From: Sambucus nigra
Lineage: Eukaryota > Streptophyta > Magnoliopsida > Dipsacales > Adoxaceae
Direction of reading: 5' to 3'
DNA length: 64,000 nt
Assembly (NCBI GenBank): GCA_949130495.1
Contig: OX422207.1
Location: 832,138,073-832,202,072 of the forward strand
Shown here piece after piece: positions 52,832 through 64,000 of the stretch. Position numbers and translations under genes: made by a program. Below the pieces are notes generated by a model. The model did no database searches. It saw only the letters and a program-made list of their open reading frames with translations, and was not told where the DNA came from. Numbering within the stretch: position 1 is the first letter of the stretch; the number at the start of each line of letters is the position of its first letter.

Positions 52832-53067
52832 TGTAACACCCCGCCCGCCCGGGGAGAGCGAACAGAGCGCTAATGCGATAAAATAAATCCAAATACACAT
52901 GTGACAAGGTATAGAGTATCTAAGTCCCACAACAACAAAAGAGAAACTACAAATCTCAATCTCTTCAAATTAAATAACAAATCTCTCGAATTACATACAA
53001 CAACTAACTCGAAAATAAAATACAAATCTCCAAATCTCTATACATCAAAATTACGCGGGTTGTTACA
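52832..53067 (-). mobile_element. Internally deleted LTR (236 bp)
   Basis: Both LTR termini are intact, but about 1 kb of the middle is missing: the sequence jumps from the region after CTCTATACATC to AAAATTACGCGGG. It is followed by 15 bp of internal sequence (CTTCCCCACTAAC) and then by unrelated LTR sequence. Confidence 0.88.
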
Positions 53068-53082
53068 CTTCCCCACTAACGA

Positions 53083-54882
53083 GTAGGATTTTCGTTCGAT
53101 ATCTCGTTCGAACGAGATATCGTTAGAAGGGTCAGTTCGTTCGAACGAACTGGGATCTCGTTCGAACAGCCTCGTTCGAACGAGACTTCTAACGACCTGA
53201 AAGTCCAAACTTGTTCGAAGCCTCGTTCGAACGAGACTTCTAACGAGTTGACAGTTTGACCCGTTTTGGACTGTTTTGACTTTTGGAGTCCCGGGAACTG
53301 GTTCAAGGGTAGAGTTAGTATTCCTTTGATGATATAGTGATTTATTTGGGACTTTTGGGTTATTGGGATGAGTAAATCATATACGAGAGTTATATTCAAT
53401 GAATCACTTGGGTTGAGACGTGAGTGACTACTACGATGTGAGGATGAATTATAGCGCGTATAATTATGAACCGGAATAAAATAAGTTGTGATAATTATAG
53501 TTAGTACAAGAATGCGATATGTACTACGATTAAAATACGGTATTACTAAGATGTGTGTTTACTCAGTATTGGTATATGGATTGTGTGTATGACATACCTA
53601 CCATACTTGCTATCACGGGAGGTTTGCGTTCGCTTAGGACCCTCTAATCCTTGTGTGCCTACGGGGGGGATATAGACTGGTACCTTGATGAACATAGGTC
53701 ATAGAAAGACTTATTGTGATAATAATAAGTCCGCTGACCATGGGAGCGTAGGTATGTGCGTGACCCATGTGATGGTGACTGTGTTCGCCTCCACTATTTG
53801 TGATTTGTGTTATCTGAACTATTCCTGAGAGATTCGGAATATGTGATCCTTATGTACGTGATGTACCGGGATGGATAGCAGAGTATGTGTGCACTACAGC
53901 TTAGATTGCGGGGTGCTTGTATCGTATATTTATGATGTGAATAATATACATTTAATTAATGGGAATCCTCATGTTAATATTATAAAATATTACGGTATTG
54001 TTTTGAGAAATATAACGAGTTAACTGATAGTTATATCAATGGCATATTTAGTAACTGAGTTTACGTTAAACCTCTATTTAATTACGAGCGTTGTTATGAT
54101 ACCGAGTAAAAGGGTAGAACTTTTGGTAGTCTAGCTAGTTACGTTGTCACTTAGCTAGTGGAAAGGGTAGTTATAGATGGGTACTTACGTTAGGAGTGCA
54201 CAGTTAGTCGAGAGGTGAGAATTTAATGTGAGTGCACGTCCTAACATGTACTTTGCATTTAATGTTTTAAATGTTTTTAAAGCACTTGCAGGTTTTTAAA
54301 ATATAACTCCACATTCGGGCTCTGACCCGTTTGCTTTTCAAATCTTTTTTTTTCTTTGTAAAACCATTTTAGGTGCCCAGCCACAAGGACACCAAGCATA
54401 GGATACTCATTCAGGTGACGAGCTGTAGCTGCTTGTGGAAGCTACAGGGATTTGCATGTAGACGCTTCTATCTTTTGGATTCCAGAGTCACTATCTATCC
54501 ATTGTAGGGCATGTTTCCCATTTCTATTTAGAGACATCTTTTATACTTCAGTTTTCAGACTTTAGCACGTTTTTATTATTGTTTCAGTTTATTTATTTCA
54601 GTTATGGGATTGTAGTGAGGGGTTTCCTCCAGACTTTATTTACTCTATTGTGATGGTTATTCGTTTTACTTCAGTATGGTGAATGGTGTTATCTATTTCT
54701 TCATTACTCTTGTTGCATGTTAATCAGATTTAATAAAATTTGGCACTTACTTTTTAAATGCTAGGTGGTTAGTAATAATAAAACGTTTTCGACAGTGATG
54801 CTATTAACTGAGCCAACTTGGCATTTTGAATTAATTTTATAAAGGAGTAGCTACCCGGTGTTTAATTAGTCGGGGTGTTTAA
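53083..54882 (+). mobile_element. 5'-truncated LTR related to the gypsy LTR, plus orientation
   Basis: Landmarks of the 1-2,711/26,520 LTR family occur in reverse orientation: GGGCTCTGACCCGTTTGC (54,318), GTTTTCGACAGTGATGCTA (54,784) and the end TAGTCGGGGTGTTTA (54,870). The 5' part is missing, cut by the array to its left, and the 3' border runs into another array LTR. It carries the TTCGAA palindrome cluster. The G-run at 53,663 corresponds to the poly-C at 953. No coding sequence is seen. Confidence 0.78.
53094..53245. repeat. Cluster of CTCGTTCGAACGAG palindromes within larger inverted repeats
   Basis: Perfect palindromes lie at 53101-53118 (18 bp, ATCTCGTTCGAACGAGAT), 53135-53150 (16 bp), 53171-53184 and 53222-53235 (14 bp each), with partial copies at 53159 and 53213. 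CGTTAGAAG (53121-53129) is inverted as CTTCTAACG at 53186-53194 and again at 53237-53245. The distance to the LTR 3' end is 1.64-1.79 kb, as in the homologous gypsy LTR, which has CCGAATCGATTCGG instead. Confidence 0.95.
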
Positions 54883-54914
54883 CTCTTGGAATTCTAAGTC
54901 GGCGAACATTAAGT

Positions 54915-55977
54915 AATTTTCAAGAGTTGTTTTTACTTCCACCTCTTCATTTCTTTACCTTATTTAAAGGAGTCTTTTGGCTTCCAACTCTTCATTTCTT
55001 TGCATTATAAAAGGATGTCGTGGGCAACATTTTTAACATACTTTTGGCACAAATTTTGGCAGCAAATATATTTTATATTCCTCTTCTTTTTATATACACA
55101 TTGGCCCTTGAGATTTGTGAGTTCCAACCTTAGATTAGAGGTGTTCTTGGGGCTATTTCGTTGGAGGTTCTTGGAGGAGCTTTTGTAGATCTTTTGTGTT
55201 GATCTTGAGGATGTGATCATTGGTTTCTCATCATGGTTTGAGGTATGGGATTTTACACAAGATGCTCCTTAAATCTCGCGAGTGTCATTCTCTTTGAATT
55301 CTTGTTAATTGAACTCATATTTGAATTGATAAATTCATTGAAATCTGGAAAATAATTGTTGAAATTATTTTTATTCATGTGGTATCATTATATTTTTGAT
55401 GAGCATGTTGTCATGAGATTTTAATATGGCACGGATGTTGGGCACCCACCAAAATTCCTGTTTCCCGGGCTATGGCTTGATAAAGCATATACGGATGTGG
55501 TGAGGCCTGGTGACCCATTGATGTGTTGTTGAAAAATTATAATGATGAAATTCTATTGAGATTTTCATTTTGATTTGAATATTCGTAGTCGTGTTGTTAC
55601 GTTTTATTCATCGTTAACATATATTTGTTGAGCATCTTTCTTGTCGTATTGTATACTTCCCCATATTTTCTTATATAAGCAGGTTAGCGCGGATTTTGGG
55701 GCGCTATGGAGATTGATTTTAGCGAGGATCGTTTGGGAAATATTTGTATTATTTTGATGTATAGAGCGTTGGGATTTGTTTTATTTCTAGTTAGATGTTG
55801 TATTTAATTCGAGAGATTTGTTGTATTTATTTGAAGAGATTTGTGATTAGTGGTTTCCTCTCTTGTTGTTGTGGGATTTAGATGCTCTATACCTTGTCAC
55901 TTGTGGACTAGGATTTATTTTATCGCATTAGCGCTCCGTTCGCTCTTCCCGGGCGGGCGGGGTGTTACAAATGGTAT
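54915..55977 (+). mobile_element. 5'-truncated array LTR, plus orientation, with start of primer site
   Basis: It begins within the LTR near AAGAGTTGTTTTTACTTCCA and ends GGGGTGTTACA at 55,969, followed by AATGGTAT (start of the primer site). At 55,978 the sequence switches to minus orientation. The match to 57,670-58,705 is good but more diverged than between the array units. Confidence 0.85.
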
Positions 55978-57487
55978 AGCCCAAAAATTACGCGGGTTGT
56001 TACACTTCCCCACTAACAATGGAATTTCGCCCTCGAAATTCGCCGAATGCCTAACTCTAAAAAAATCAGGCCAACAATCTCCAAAAATAATTTCGTCTCC
56101 AAAACTAATTCCTCACATCTAATCTCGAAACCTAACACGAATATCACCTAAAATTTTTCTATCTCCAAAAATTGCTAACCATGCAATGAACCCAAAACTC
56201 AAGCCCCGAGGGTTGCCGTATACCTAAGCTCTGATACCATTTGTAACACCCCGCTCGCCCGGGGAGAGCGAACGGAGCGCTAATGCGATAAAATAAATCC
56301 AAATCCACAAGTGACAAGGTATAGAGCATATAAATAAACCCACAATAATATAAATCCACTAATCTCAATTCATCAAATACAACAAGTCTCTCGAATAAAA
56401 AATACAACAACTAACTCGAAAATAAAATACAAATCTCCAAAGCTCTATACATCAAAATAATACAATTCTTCCAAAAATATTCTTCCCAAAATAATCCACG
56501 CTAAAATAATTCCAATTGGTCCATAGCGTCCCAATTCCACGCTAACCTGCCAACTAAAAGAAAATATGGGGAAGTACATAATACGACAGGAAAGATGCTC
56601 AACAAATATAAGTTAGCAATGAATAAAACGTAACAACACGAGTACGAATATTCAAATCAAAATGCAAATCTCAAAGCATTTATCAATATAATTTCTCAAC
56701 AACACATCAATGGGTAACCAGGCCTCACCCCATTCGCATATGCTTTATCAAGCCATAGCCCGGGAATAGGTATTTTGGCGGGTACTCAACATCCGTGCCA
56801 TATTAAAATTTCATGACAGCGTGCTCAATAACAACATGAATAATACCACGTGAATCAAAATAATTTCAACAATTATTTTTCCAGATTTCCAACAATTTAT
56901 CAATTCAAATATGAGTTCAATTAAATATGAAATCAACGGAATAAACTCTCGAGAGAATTAAAGAGCATATTGTGTAAAGCCCCATACCTCAAACCATGAT
57001 GAGAAACCAACGATCACATCCTCAAGATCAACACAAAATATCTACAGAAGCTCCTCCAAGAACCTCCAACAAAAATAGCCCCAAGAACACCTCTAATCTA
57101 AGGTTGAAACTCACAAATCTCAAGGGCCAATGTGTATATAAAAAGAAGAGGAATATAAAATATATTTGCTGCCAAAATTTGTGCCAAAAGTAGGTTAAAA
57201 GGGTTTCCCACGACTTTCTTTTATAATGCAAAGAAATAAAAAGTTGGAAGCCAAAAGACTCCTTTAAATAAGGCAAAGAAATGAAGAGTTGGAAGTCAAA
57301 ACAACTCCAAGAGTTAAAAACATTTAAAAATCATTTTAAAATCCGTTTTCGAAACTGTTTGAAATTCTCGCTTTAAAAATAATAACCAACATATTTGAGC
57401 AATAAAAATAATTTTATCAAAAACTTTATTTTCCTCCATTTTCCAGAAATTAATTAAAATAGTCCAAAAATTACGCGGGTTGTTACA
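55978..57487 (-). mobile_element. Array unit in minus orientation: left arm of a large inverted repeat
   Basis: In plus order: 27 bp of LTR 5' end (55,978-56,004), a 237-bp internal segment (56,005-56,241), and a full LTR of 1,246 bp (56,242-57,487). It mirrors 57,494-58,970 across a 6-bp centre (GGGAAG). Together the two arms form an inverted repeat of about 1.5 kb per arm. Confidence 0.9.
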
Positions 57488-57493
57488 GGGAAG

Positions 57494-60176
57494 TGTAACA
57501 ACCCGCGTAATTTTGGGCTATTTTAATTAATTTTTGGAAAAAGGAGGAAAATAAATTTGTTGATAAAATTATTTTTATTGCTCAATATTGTTGGTTATTA
57601 TTTTTAAAGGCGAGAATTTCAAACGGTTTCGAAAACGGAGTTAAAACGGATTTTAAAATGATTTTTAAATGTTTTTAACTCTTGGAGTTGTTTTGACTTC
57701 CAACTCTTCATTTCTTTGCCTTATTTAAAGGAGTCTTTTGGCTTCCAACTCTTCATTTCTTTGCATTATAAAAGGAGTCGTGGGCAAACCTTTTAACATA
57801 CTTTTGGCACAAATTTTGGCAGCAAATATATTTTATATTCCTCTTCTTTTTATATACACATTGGTCCTTGAGATTCGTGAGTTCCAACCTTAGATTAGAG
57901 GTGTTCTTGAGGCTATTTTGTTGGAGGTTCTTGGCGGAGCTTTTGTAGATCTTTTGTGTTGATCTTGAGGATGTGATCGTTGGTTTCTCATCATGGTTTG
58001 AGGTATGGGGTTTTACACAATACGCTCCTTAAATCTCGCGAGTGTCATTCTCTTTGAATTCTTGTTAATTGAACTCATATTTGAATTGATAAATTCATTG
58101 AAATATGGAAAAATAATTGTTGAAGTTATTTTGATTCATGTGGTATCATTATATTATTGATGAGCACGTTGTCATGAGATTTTAATATGGCACGGATGTT
58201 GGGCACCCGCCAAAATTCCTGTTTCCCGGGATATGGCTTGATAAAGCATATACGGATGTGGTGAGGCCTGTTTACCCGGTTAAAGTGTTGTTGAGAAATT
58301 ATATTGATGAAATGCTATTGAGATTTTCATTTTGATTTGAATATTCGTGCTCGTGTTGTTACGCTTTATTCATCGCTAACTTATATTTGTTGAGCATCTT
58401 TCCTGTCGTATTGTGTACTTCCCCATATTTTCTTTTAGTGGCAGGTTAGCGCGGATTTTGGGGCGCTATGGAGATAAATTTTAGCAAGGATTATTTGGGA
58501 AAGATTTGTATTATTTTGATGTATAGAGCTTTGGAGATTTGTATTTTATTTTCGAGTTAGTTGTTGTAATTGTAGAGATTGAGATTAGTGGACTTATATT
58601 ATTATGGGTTTATTTAGATGCTCTATACCTTGTCACTTGTGTATTTGGATTTATTTTATCGCATTAGCGCTCCGCTCGCTCTCCCCGGGCGGGCGGGATG
58701 TTACAAATGGTATCAGAGCTTAGGTATACGGCAACCCTCGGGGCTTGAATTTTGGATTAATTGCGTGGTTAACAATTTTTGGAGATAGCAAATTTTAGGT
58801 GATATTCGTGTTAAGTTTCGAGATTAGAGGTGAGGAATTTTTTTTGGAGACGAGATTATTTTTGGAGTTAGTGTAGTGGCCTGATTTTGAGAGTTAGGCA
58901 TTCGGCGAATTTCGAGGGCGAAATTCCATTGTTAGTGGGGAAGTGTAACAACCCGCGTAATTTTGGGCCATTTTAATTAATTTTTGGAAAATGGAGGAAA
59001 ATAAAGTTTTAGATAAAATTATTTTTTTTGCGTAAATATGTTGGTTATTATTTTTAAAGGCGAGAATTTCAAACGGTTTCGAAAACGGAGTTAAAACGGA
59101 TTTTAAAATGATTTTTAAATGTTTTTAACTCTTGGAGTTGTTTTGAATTCCAACTCTTCATTTCTTTGCCTTATTTAAAGGAGTCTTTTGGATTCCAACT
59201 CTTCATTTCTTTGCATTATAAAAGTAAGTCGTGGGCAAGCCTTTTAACATACTTTTGGCACAAATTTTGGCAGCAAATATATTTTATATTCCTCTTCTTT
59301 TTATATATACTTTGGCCCTTGAGGTTTATGAGTTCCAAACTTAGATTAAAGGTGTTCTTGGGGCTATTTTATTAGAGATTCTTGGAGGAGATTTTGTAGA
59401 TCTTTTGAGTTGATCTTGAGGATGTGATCGTTGGTTTCTCATCATGGTTTGAGGTATGGGGTTTTACACAATATGCTCCTTAAATCTCGCGAGTGTCATT
59501 CTCTTTGAATTCATGTTAATTGAACTCATATTTGAATTGTTAAATTCATTGAAATCTGGAAAATAATTGTTGAAATTATTTTGATTCATGTGGTATCATT
59601 ATATTGTTGTTGAGCACGTTGTCATGAGATTTTAATATGGCACAGATGTTGGGCCCCCGCCAAAATTCCTGCTTCCCGGGCTATGTCTTGATAAAGCATA
59701 TGCGGATGTGGTGAGTCCTGGTGACCCGGTTAAAGTGTTATTGAGAAATTATATTGATAAATGCTTTGAGATTTGCATTTTTATTTGAATATTCGTACTC
59801 ATGTTGTTACGTTTTATTCGTTGCTAATCCGTATTTATTGAGCATAATTCCTGTCGTATTGTGTACTTCCCCATATTTTCTTTTAGTGGCAGGTTAGCAC
59901 GGATTTTCGGGTGCTATGGAGATTGATTTTGGCGAGGATTGTACGGGAAAGATTTGTATTATTTTGATGTATAGAGCATTGAAGATTTGTATTTTATTTT
60001 CGAGTTAGTTGTTGTATTTTTTATTCGAGAGACTTGTTGTATTTGAAGACTGAGATTAGTGGATTTATATTATTGTGGGTTTATTTAGATGCTCTATACC
60101 TTGTCACTTGTGGATCTGGATTTATTTTATCGCATTAGCGCTCCGTTCTCTCTCCCCGGGCGGGCGGGGTGTTACA
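57494..60176 (+). mobile_element. LTR-internal-LTR element, plus orientation
   Basis: LTRs at 57,494-58,705 and 58,944-60,176 flank a 238-bp internal segment (58,706-58,943) that has a primer site (TGGTATCAGAGCTTAGG) and polypurine tract (AGTGGGGAAG). This is the basic complete form of the non-autonomous element, about 2.7 kb. It follows GGGAAG, a polypurine-tract remnant, so more copies once lay upstream. Its right end abuts the next LTR with no base between. Confidence 0.92.
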
Positions 60177-63100
60177 TGTAACAACCCGCGTAATTTTTGG
60201 GCTATTTTAATTAATTTAGGAAAATGGAGGAAAATAAAGTTTTAGATAAAATTATTTTTATTGCTCAAATATGTCGGTTATTATTTTTACAGGCGAGAAT
60301 TTCAAACGGTTTCGAAAAGGGAGTTAAAACGGATTTTAAAATGATTTTTAAATGTTTTTAACTCTTGGAGTTGTTTTGATTTCCAACTCTTCATTTCTTT
60401 GCCTTATTTAAAGGAGTCTTTTGGATTACAACTCTTCATTTCTCTGCCTTCTTTAAAGGAGTCTTTTGGATTCCAACTCTTCATTTCTTTGCATTACAAA
60501 AGGGAGTCGTGGGCAACCCTTTTAACATACTTTTGGCAGCAAATATATTTTATATTCCTCTTCTTTTTATGTACACATTGGCCCTTGAGATTTGTGAGTT
60601 CCAACCTTAGATTAGAGGTGCTCTTGGGGCTATTTTGTTGGTGGTTCTTGGAGAAGCTTTTGTAGATCTTTTGTGTTGATCTTGAGGATGTGATCGTTGG
60701 TTTCTCATCATGGTTTGAGGTATGGGGTTTTACACAATATGCTCCTTAAATCTCGCGAGTGTCATTCTCTTTGAATTCTTGTTAATTGAACTCATATTTG
60801 AATTGATAAATTCATTGAAATCTGAAAAATAATTGTTGAAATTATTTTCATTCATGTGGTATCATTATATTGTTATTGAGCACATTGTCATGAGATTTTA
60901 ATATGGTACGGATGTTGAGTACCCGCCAAAATACCTATTTCCGGTCTATGGCTTGATAAAGCATATGCGAATGGGGTGAGGCCTGGTGACTCATTGATGT
61001 GTTGTTGATAAATTATATTGATAAATGCTTTGAGATTTGCATTTTGATTTGAATATTTGTACTCGTGTTGTTACGTTTTATTCATCGCTAATATATGTTT
61101 GTTGAGCATCTTTCTTGTCGGATTGTGTACTTCCCCATATTTTCTTTTAATTGGCCGGTTAGCCTGGATTGGGACGCTATGGACCAATTGGGATTATTTT
61201 AGCGTGGATTATTTTGGGAAGAATATTTTTGGAAGATTTGTATTATTTTGATGTATAGAGCATTTTATTCGAGTTAGATAGTTGTAATTCTAATTCAAGA
61301 GACGTCGTTGTATTTGAAGAGAATTGAGATTAGTGGATTTTATATTGTATTTTGGGATTTATTTAGATGCCCTATACCTTGTGATTTGTGGATTTGGATT
61401 TATTTTATCGCATTAGCGCTCTGTTCGCTCTCCCCGGGCGGGCGGGGTGTTACAAATGGTATCATAGCTTAGGTATACGACAACCCTCGGGGCTTGAGTT
61501 TTGGGTTCATTGCGTGGATAACAATTTTTGGAGATAGAAAATTTTAGGTGATATTCGTGATAAGTTTCGAGATTAGAGTGGAGGAATTATTTTTGTAGAC
61601 GAGATTATTTTTGGAGATTGTTGGCCTGATTTTTGAGAGTTAGGCATTCGGCGAATTTCGAGGGCGAAATTCCATTGTTAGTGGGGAGGTGTAACAACCC
61701 GCGTAATTTTTGGGCTATTTTAATTAATTTAGGAAAATGGAGGAAAATAAAGTTTTAGATAAAATTATTTTTATTGCTCAAATATGTCGGTTATTATTTT
61801 TACAGGCGAGAATTTCAAACGGTTTCGAAAAGGGAGTTAAAACGGATTTTAAAATGATTTTTAAATGTTTTTAACTCTTGGAGTTGTTTTGATTTCCAAC
61901 TCTTCATTTCTTTGCCTTATTTAAAGGAGTCTTTTGGATTACAACTCTTCATTTCTCTGCCTTCTTTAAAGGAGTCTTTTGGATTCCAACTCTTCATTTC
62001 TTTGCATTACAAAAGGGAGTCGTGGGCAACCCTTTTAACATACTTTTGGCAGCAAATATATTTTATATTCCTCTTCTTTTTATGTACACATTGGCCCTTG
62101 AGATTTGTGAGTTCCAACCTTAGATTAGAGGTGCTCTTGGGGCTATTTTGTTGGTGGTTCTTGGAGAAGCTTTTGTAGATCTTTTGTGTTGATCTTGAGG
62201 ATGTGATCGTTGGTTTCTCATCATGGTTTGAGGTATGGGGTTTTACACAATATGCTCCTTAAATCTCGCGAGTGTCATTCTCTTTGAATTCTTGTTAATT
62301 GAACTCATATTTGAATTGATAAATTCATTGAAATCTGAAAAATAATTGTTGAAATTATTTTGATTCATGTGGTATCATTATATTGTTATTGAGCACATTG
62401 TCATGAGATTTTAATATGGTACGGATGTTGAGTACCCGCCAAAATACCTATTTCCGGTCTATGGCTTGATAAAGCATATGCGAATGGGGTGAGGCCTGGT
62501 GACTCATTGATGTGTTGTTGATAAATTATATTGATAAATGCTTTGAGATTTGCATTTTGATTTGAATATTTGTACTCGTGTTGTTACGTTTTATTCATCG
62601 CTAATATATGTTTGTTGAGCATCTTTCTTGTCGGAGTGTGTACTTCCCCATATTTTCTTTTAATTGGCCGGTTAGCCTGGATTGGGACGCTATGGACCAA
62701 TTGGGATTATTTTAGCGTGGATTATTTTGGGAAGAATATTTTTGGAAGATTTGTATTATTTTGATGTATAGAGCATTTTATTCGAGTTAGATAGTTGTAA
62801 TTCTAATTCAAGAGACGTCGTTGTATTTGAAGAGAATTGAGATTAGTGGATTTTATATTGTATTTTGGGATTTATTTAGATGCTCTATACCTTGTGATTT
62901 GTGGATTTGGATTTATTTTATCGCATTAGCGCTCTGTTCGCTCTCCCCGGGCGGGCGGGGTGTTACAAATGGTATCAGAGCTTAGGTATACGACAACCCT
63001 CGGGGCTTGAGTTTTGGGTTCATTGCGTGGATAACAATTTTTGGAGATAGAAAATTTTAGGTGATATTCGTGATAAGTTTCGAGATTAGAGTGGAGGAAT

Positions 63101-64000
63101 TATATTTGTAGACGAGATTATTTTTAGAGATTGTTGGCCTGATTTTTTAGAGTTAGGCATTCGGCGAATTTCGAGGGCGAAATTCCATTGTTAGTGGGGA
63201 AGTGTAACAACTCGCGTAATTTTTGGGCTATTTTAATTAATTTAGGAAAATGGAGGAAAATAAAGTTTTAGATAAAATTATTTTTATTGCTCAAATATGT
63301 CGGTTATTATTTTTACAGGCGAGAATTTCAAACGGTTTCGAAAAGGGAGTTAAAACGGATTTTAAAATGATTTTTAAATGTTTTTAACTCTTGGAGTTGT
63401 TTTGATTTCCAACTCTTCATTTCTTTGCCTTATTTAAAGGAGTCTTTTGGATTACAACTCTTCATTTCTCTGCCTTCTTTAAAGGAGTCTTTTGGATTCC
63501 AACTCTTCATTTCTTTGCATTAAAAAAGGGAGTCGTGGGCAACCCTTTTAACATACTTTTGGCAGCAAATATATTTTATATTCCTCTTCTTTTTATGTAC
63601 ACATTGGCCCTTGAGATTTGTGAGTTCCAACCTTAGATTAGAGGTGCTCTTGGGGCTATTTTGTTGGTGGTTCTTGGAGAAGCTTTTGTAGATCTTTTGT
63701 GTTGATCTTGAGGATGTGATCGTTGGTTTCTCATCATGGTTTGAGGTATGGGGTTTTACACAATATGCTCCTTAAATCTCGCGAGTGTCATTCTCTTTGA
63801 ATTCTTGTTAATTGAACTCATATTTGAATTGATAAATTCATTGAAATCTGAAAAATAATTGTTGAAATTATTTTGATTCATGTGGTATCATTATATTGTT
63901 ATTGAGCACGTTGTCATGAGATTTTAATATGGTATGGATGTTGAGTACCCGCCAAAATACCTATTTCCGGTCTATGGCTTGATAAAGCATATGCGAATGG
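60177..64000 (+). mobile_element. Tandem LTR array, plus orientation, running off the window
   Basis: LTRs at 60,177-61,454, 61,690-62,967 and 63,203-64,000 (cut by the window end) alternate with 235-bp internal segments (61,455-61,689 and 62,968-63,202). The period is 1,513 bp. The first two units differ at only a few positions by eye. These LTRs carry an extra ~45-bp duplication of the TTTAAAGGAGTCTTTTGGAT segment (near 60,415 and 60,460) relative to the 58,944 copy. The 64-96 codon frames in each copy are repeats of one another and are not genes. Confidence 0.92.

Larger units (their letters stand above)
48692..53067 (-). mobile_element. Tandem LTR array, minus orientation (LTR-int-LTR-int-LTR-LTR)
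   Basis: LTRs at 48,692-49,921, 50,159-51,388, 51,626-52,823 and 52,832-53,067 share terminal TGTAACACCCCGCCC (left) and GCGGGTTGTTACA (right). Between the first three lie two 237-bp internal segments; between the third and fourth only 8 bp (CTTCCATT) remain. Each full internal segment has a polypurine tract and the pre-tract motif GAATTTCGAGGACGAAATTT-like at one end, and an initiator tRNA-Met primer site (TGGTATCAGAGC on the minus strand) at the other. There is no gag or pol. The repeat period is 1,467 bp, and adjacent units differ at only a handful of positions by eye, so amplification is recent. Confidence 0.92.

Noticed and set aside
48503..64000. Repeated 60-96 codon ORFs (MEIDFSEDC..., MPYLKESFG...)
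   Set aside because: They recur because the LTR recurs. They overlap LTR termini or are shortened by small deletions, and they do not resemble any known protein.

Overview
This window looks like repeat-rich, heterochromatic nuclear DNA of a flowering plant. It is AT-rich and almost devoid of host genes. It is packed with plant-type LTR retrotransposons (TGTAACA...TGTTACA ends, initiator-tRNA-Met-like primer sites) and holds one large CACTA DNA transposon. The species cannot be told from the sequence. I see no rRNA, tRNA or CRISPR array. The only host-like gene traces are a broken kelch-repeat gene (about 19.2-20.3 kb, minus strand) and a 55-codon ORF at 24.4 kb.

Layout. 1-2,711: most of a roughly 3-kb LTR on the minus strand, with flanking sequence that is duplicated at 44.7-48.7 kb. 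4,340-5,765: a small tandem-LTR element with a perfect 5-bp target duplication (GAATA). 5.8-10 kb: no gene, but dispersed repeats and an (ATT)n/(GTT)n tract. 10,025-16,273: a solo LTR (target duplication ATAAT) interrupted by a second solo LTR at 10,722-14,228 (target duplication TATAT). 16.3-26.5 kb: low-copy-looking DNA with the kelch pseudogene. 26,520-47,351: a decayed Ty3/gypsy element on the minus strand, with gag start fused to RT and integrase fused to an LTR. Its 5' LTR is split by a 14.7-kb CACTA element (29,900-44,597). The CACTA element carries a broken TNPD-type transposase, a ~169-bp tandem-repeat array of about 24 units, a solo LTR, and a second array of about 6 units. 48,692-64,000: tandem arrays of one non-autonomous LTR family (about 1.2-kb LTR, about 237-bp internal region holding only a primer site and a polypurine tract). 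The arrays run minus on the left and plus on the right, around a large inverted repeat centred at 57,490.

Most notable signal. Five LTRs of several families carry clusters of short TCGA-centred palindromes. Two of the families show three doublets or more of them at the same distance from an LTR end, but the palindrome itself differs between related LTRs: CCGAATCGATTCGG, ACCGGTCGACCGGT or CTCGTTCGAACGAG. The spacing and self-complementarity are kept while the letters are replaced. This suggests selection on base pairing, possibly RNA dimerisation, or on a diversifying recognition code. A second shared feature is a small hairpin, GCAAGT-(4-6 nt)-ACTTGC, upstream of the palindromes in the same LTRs. 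I could not search databases, so novelty is a guess. All element boundaries were read by eye from terminal motifs and target duplications.
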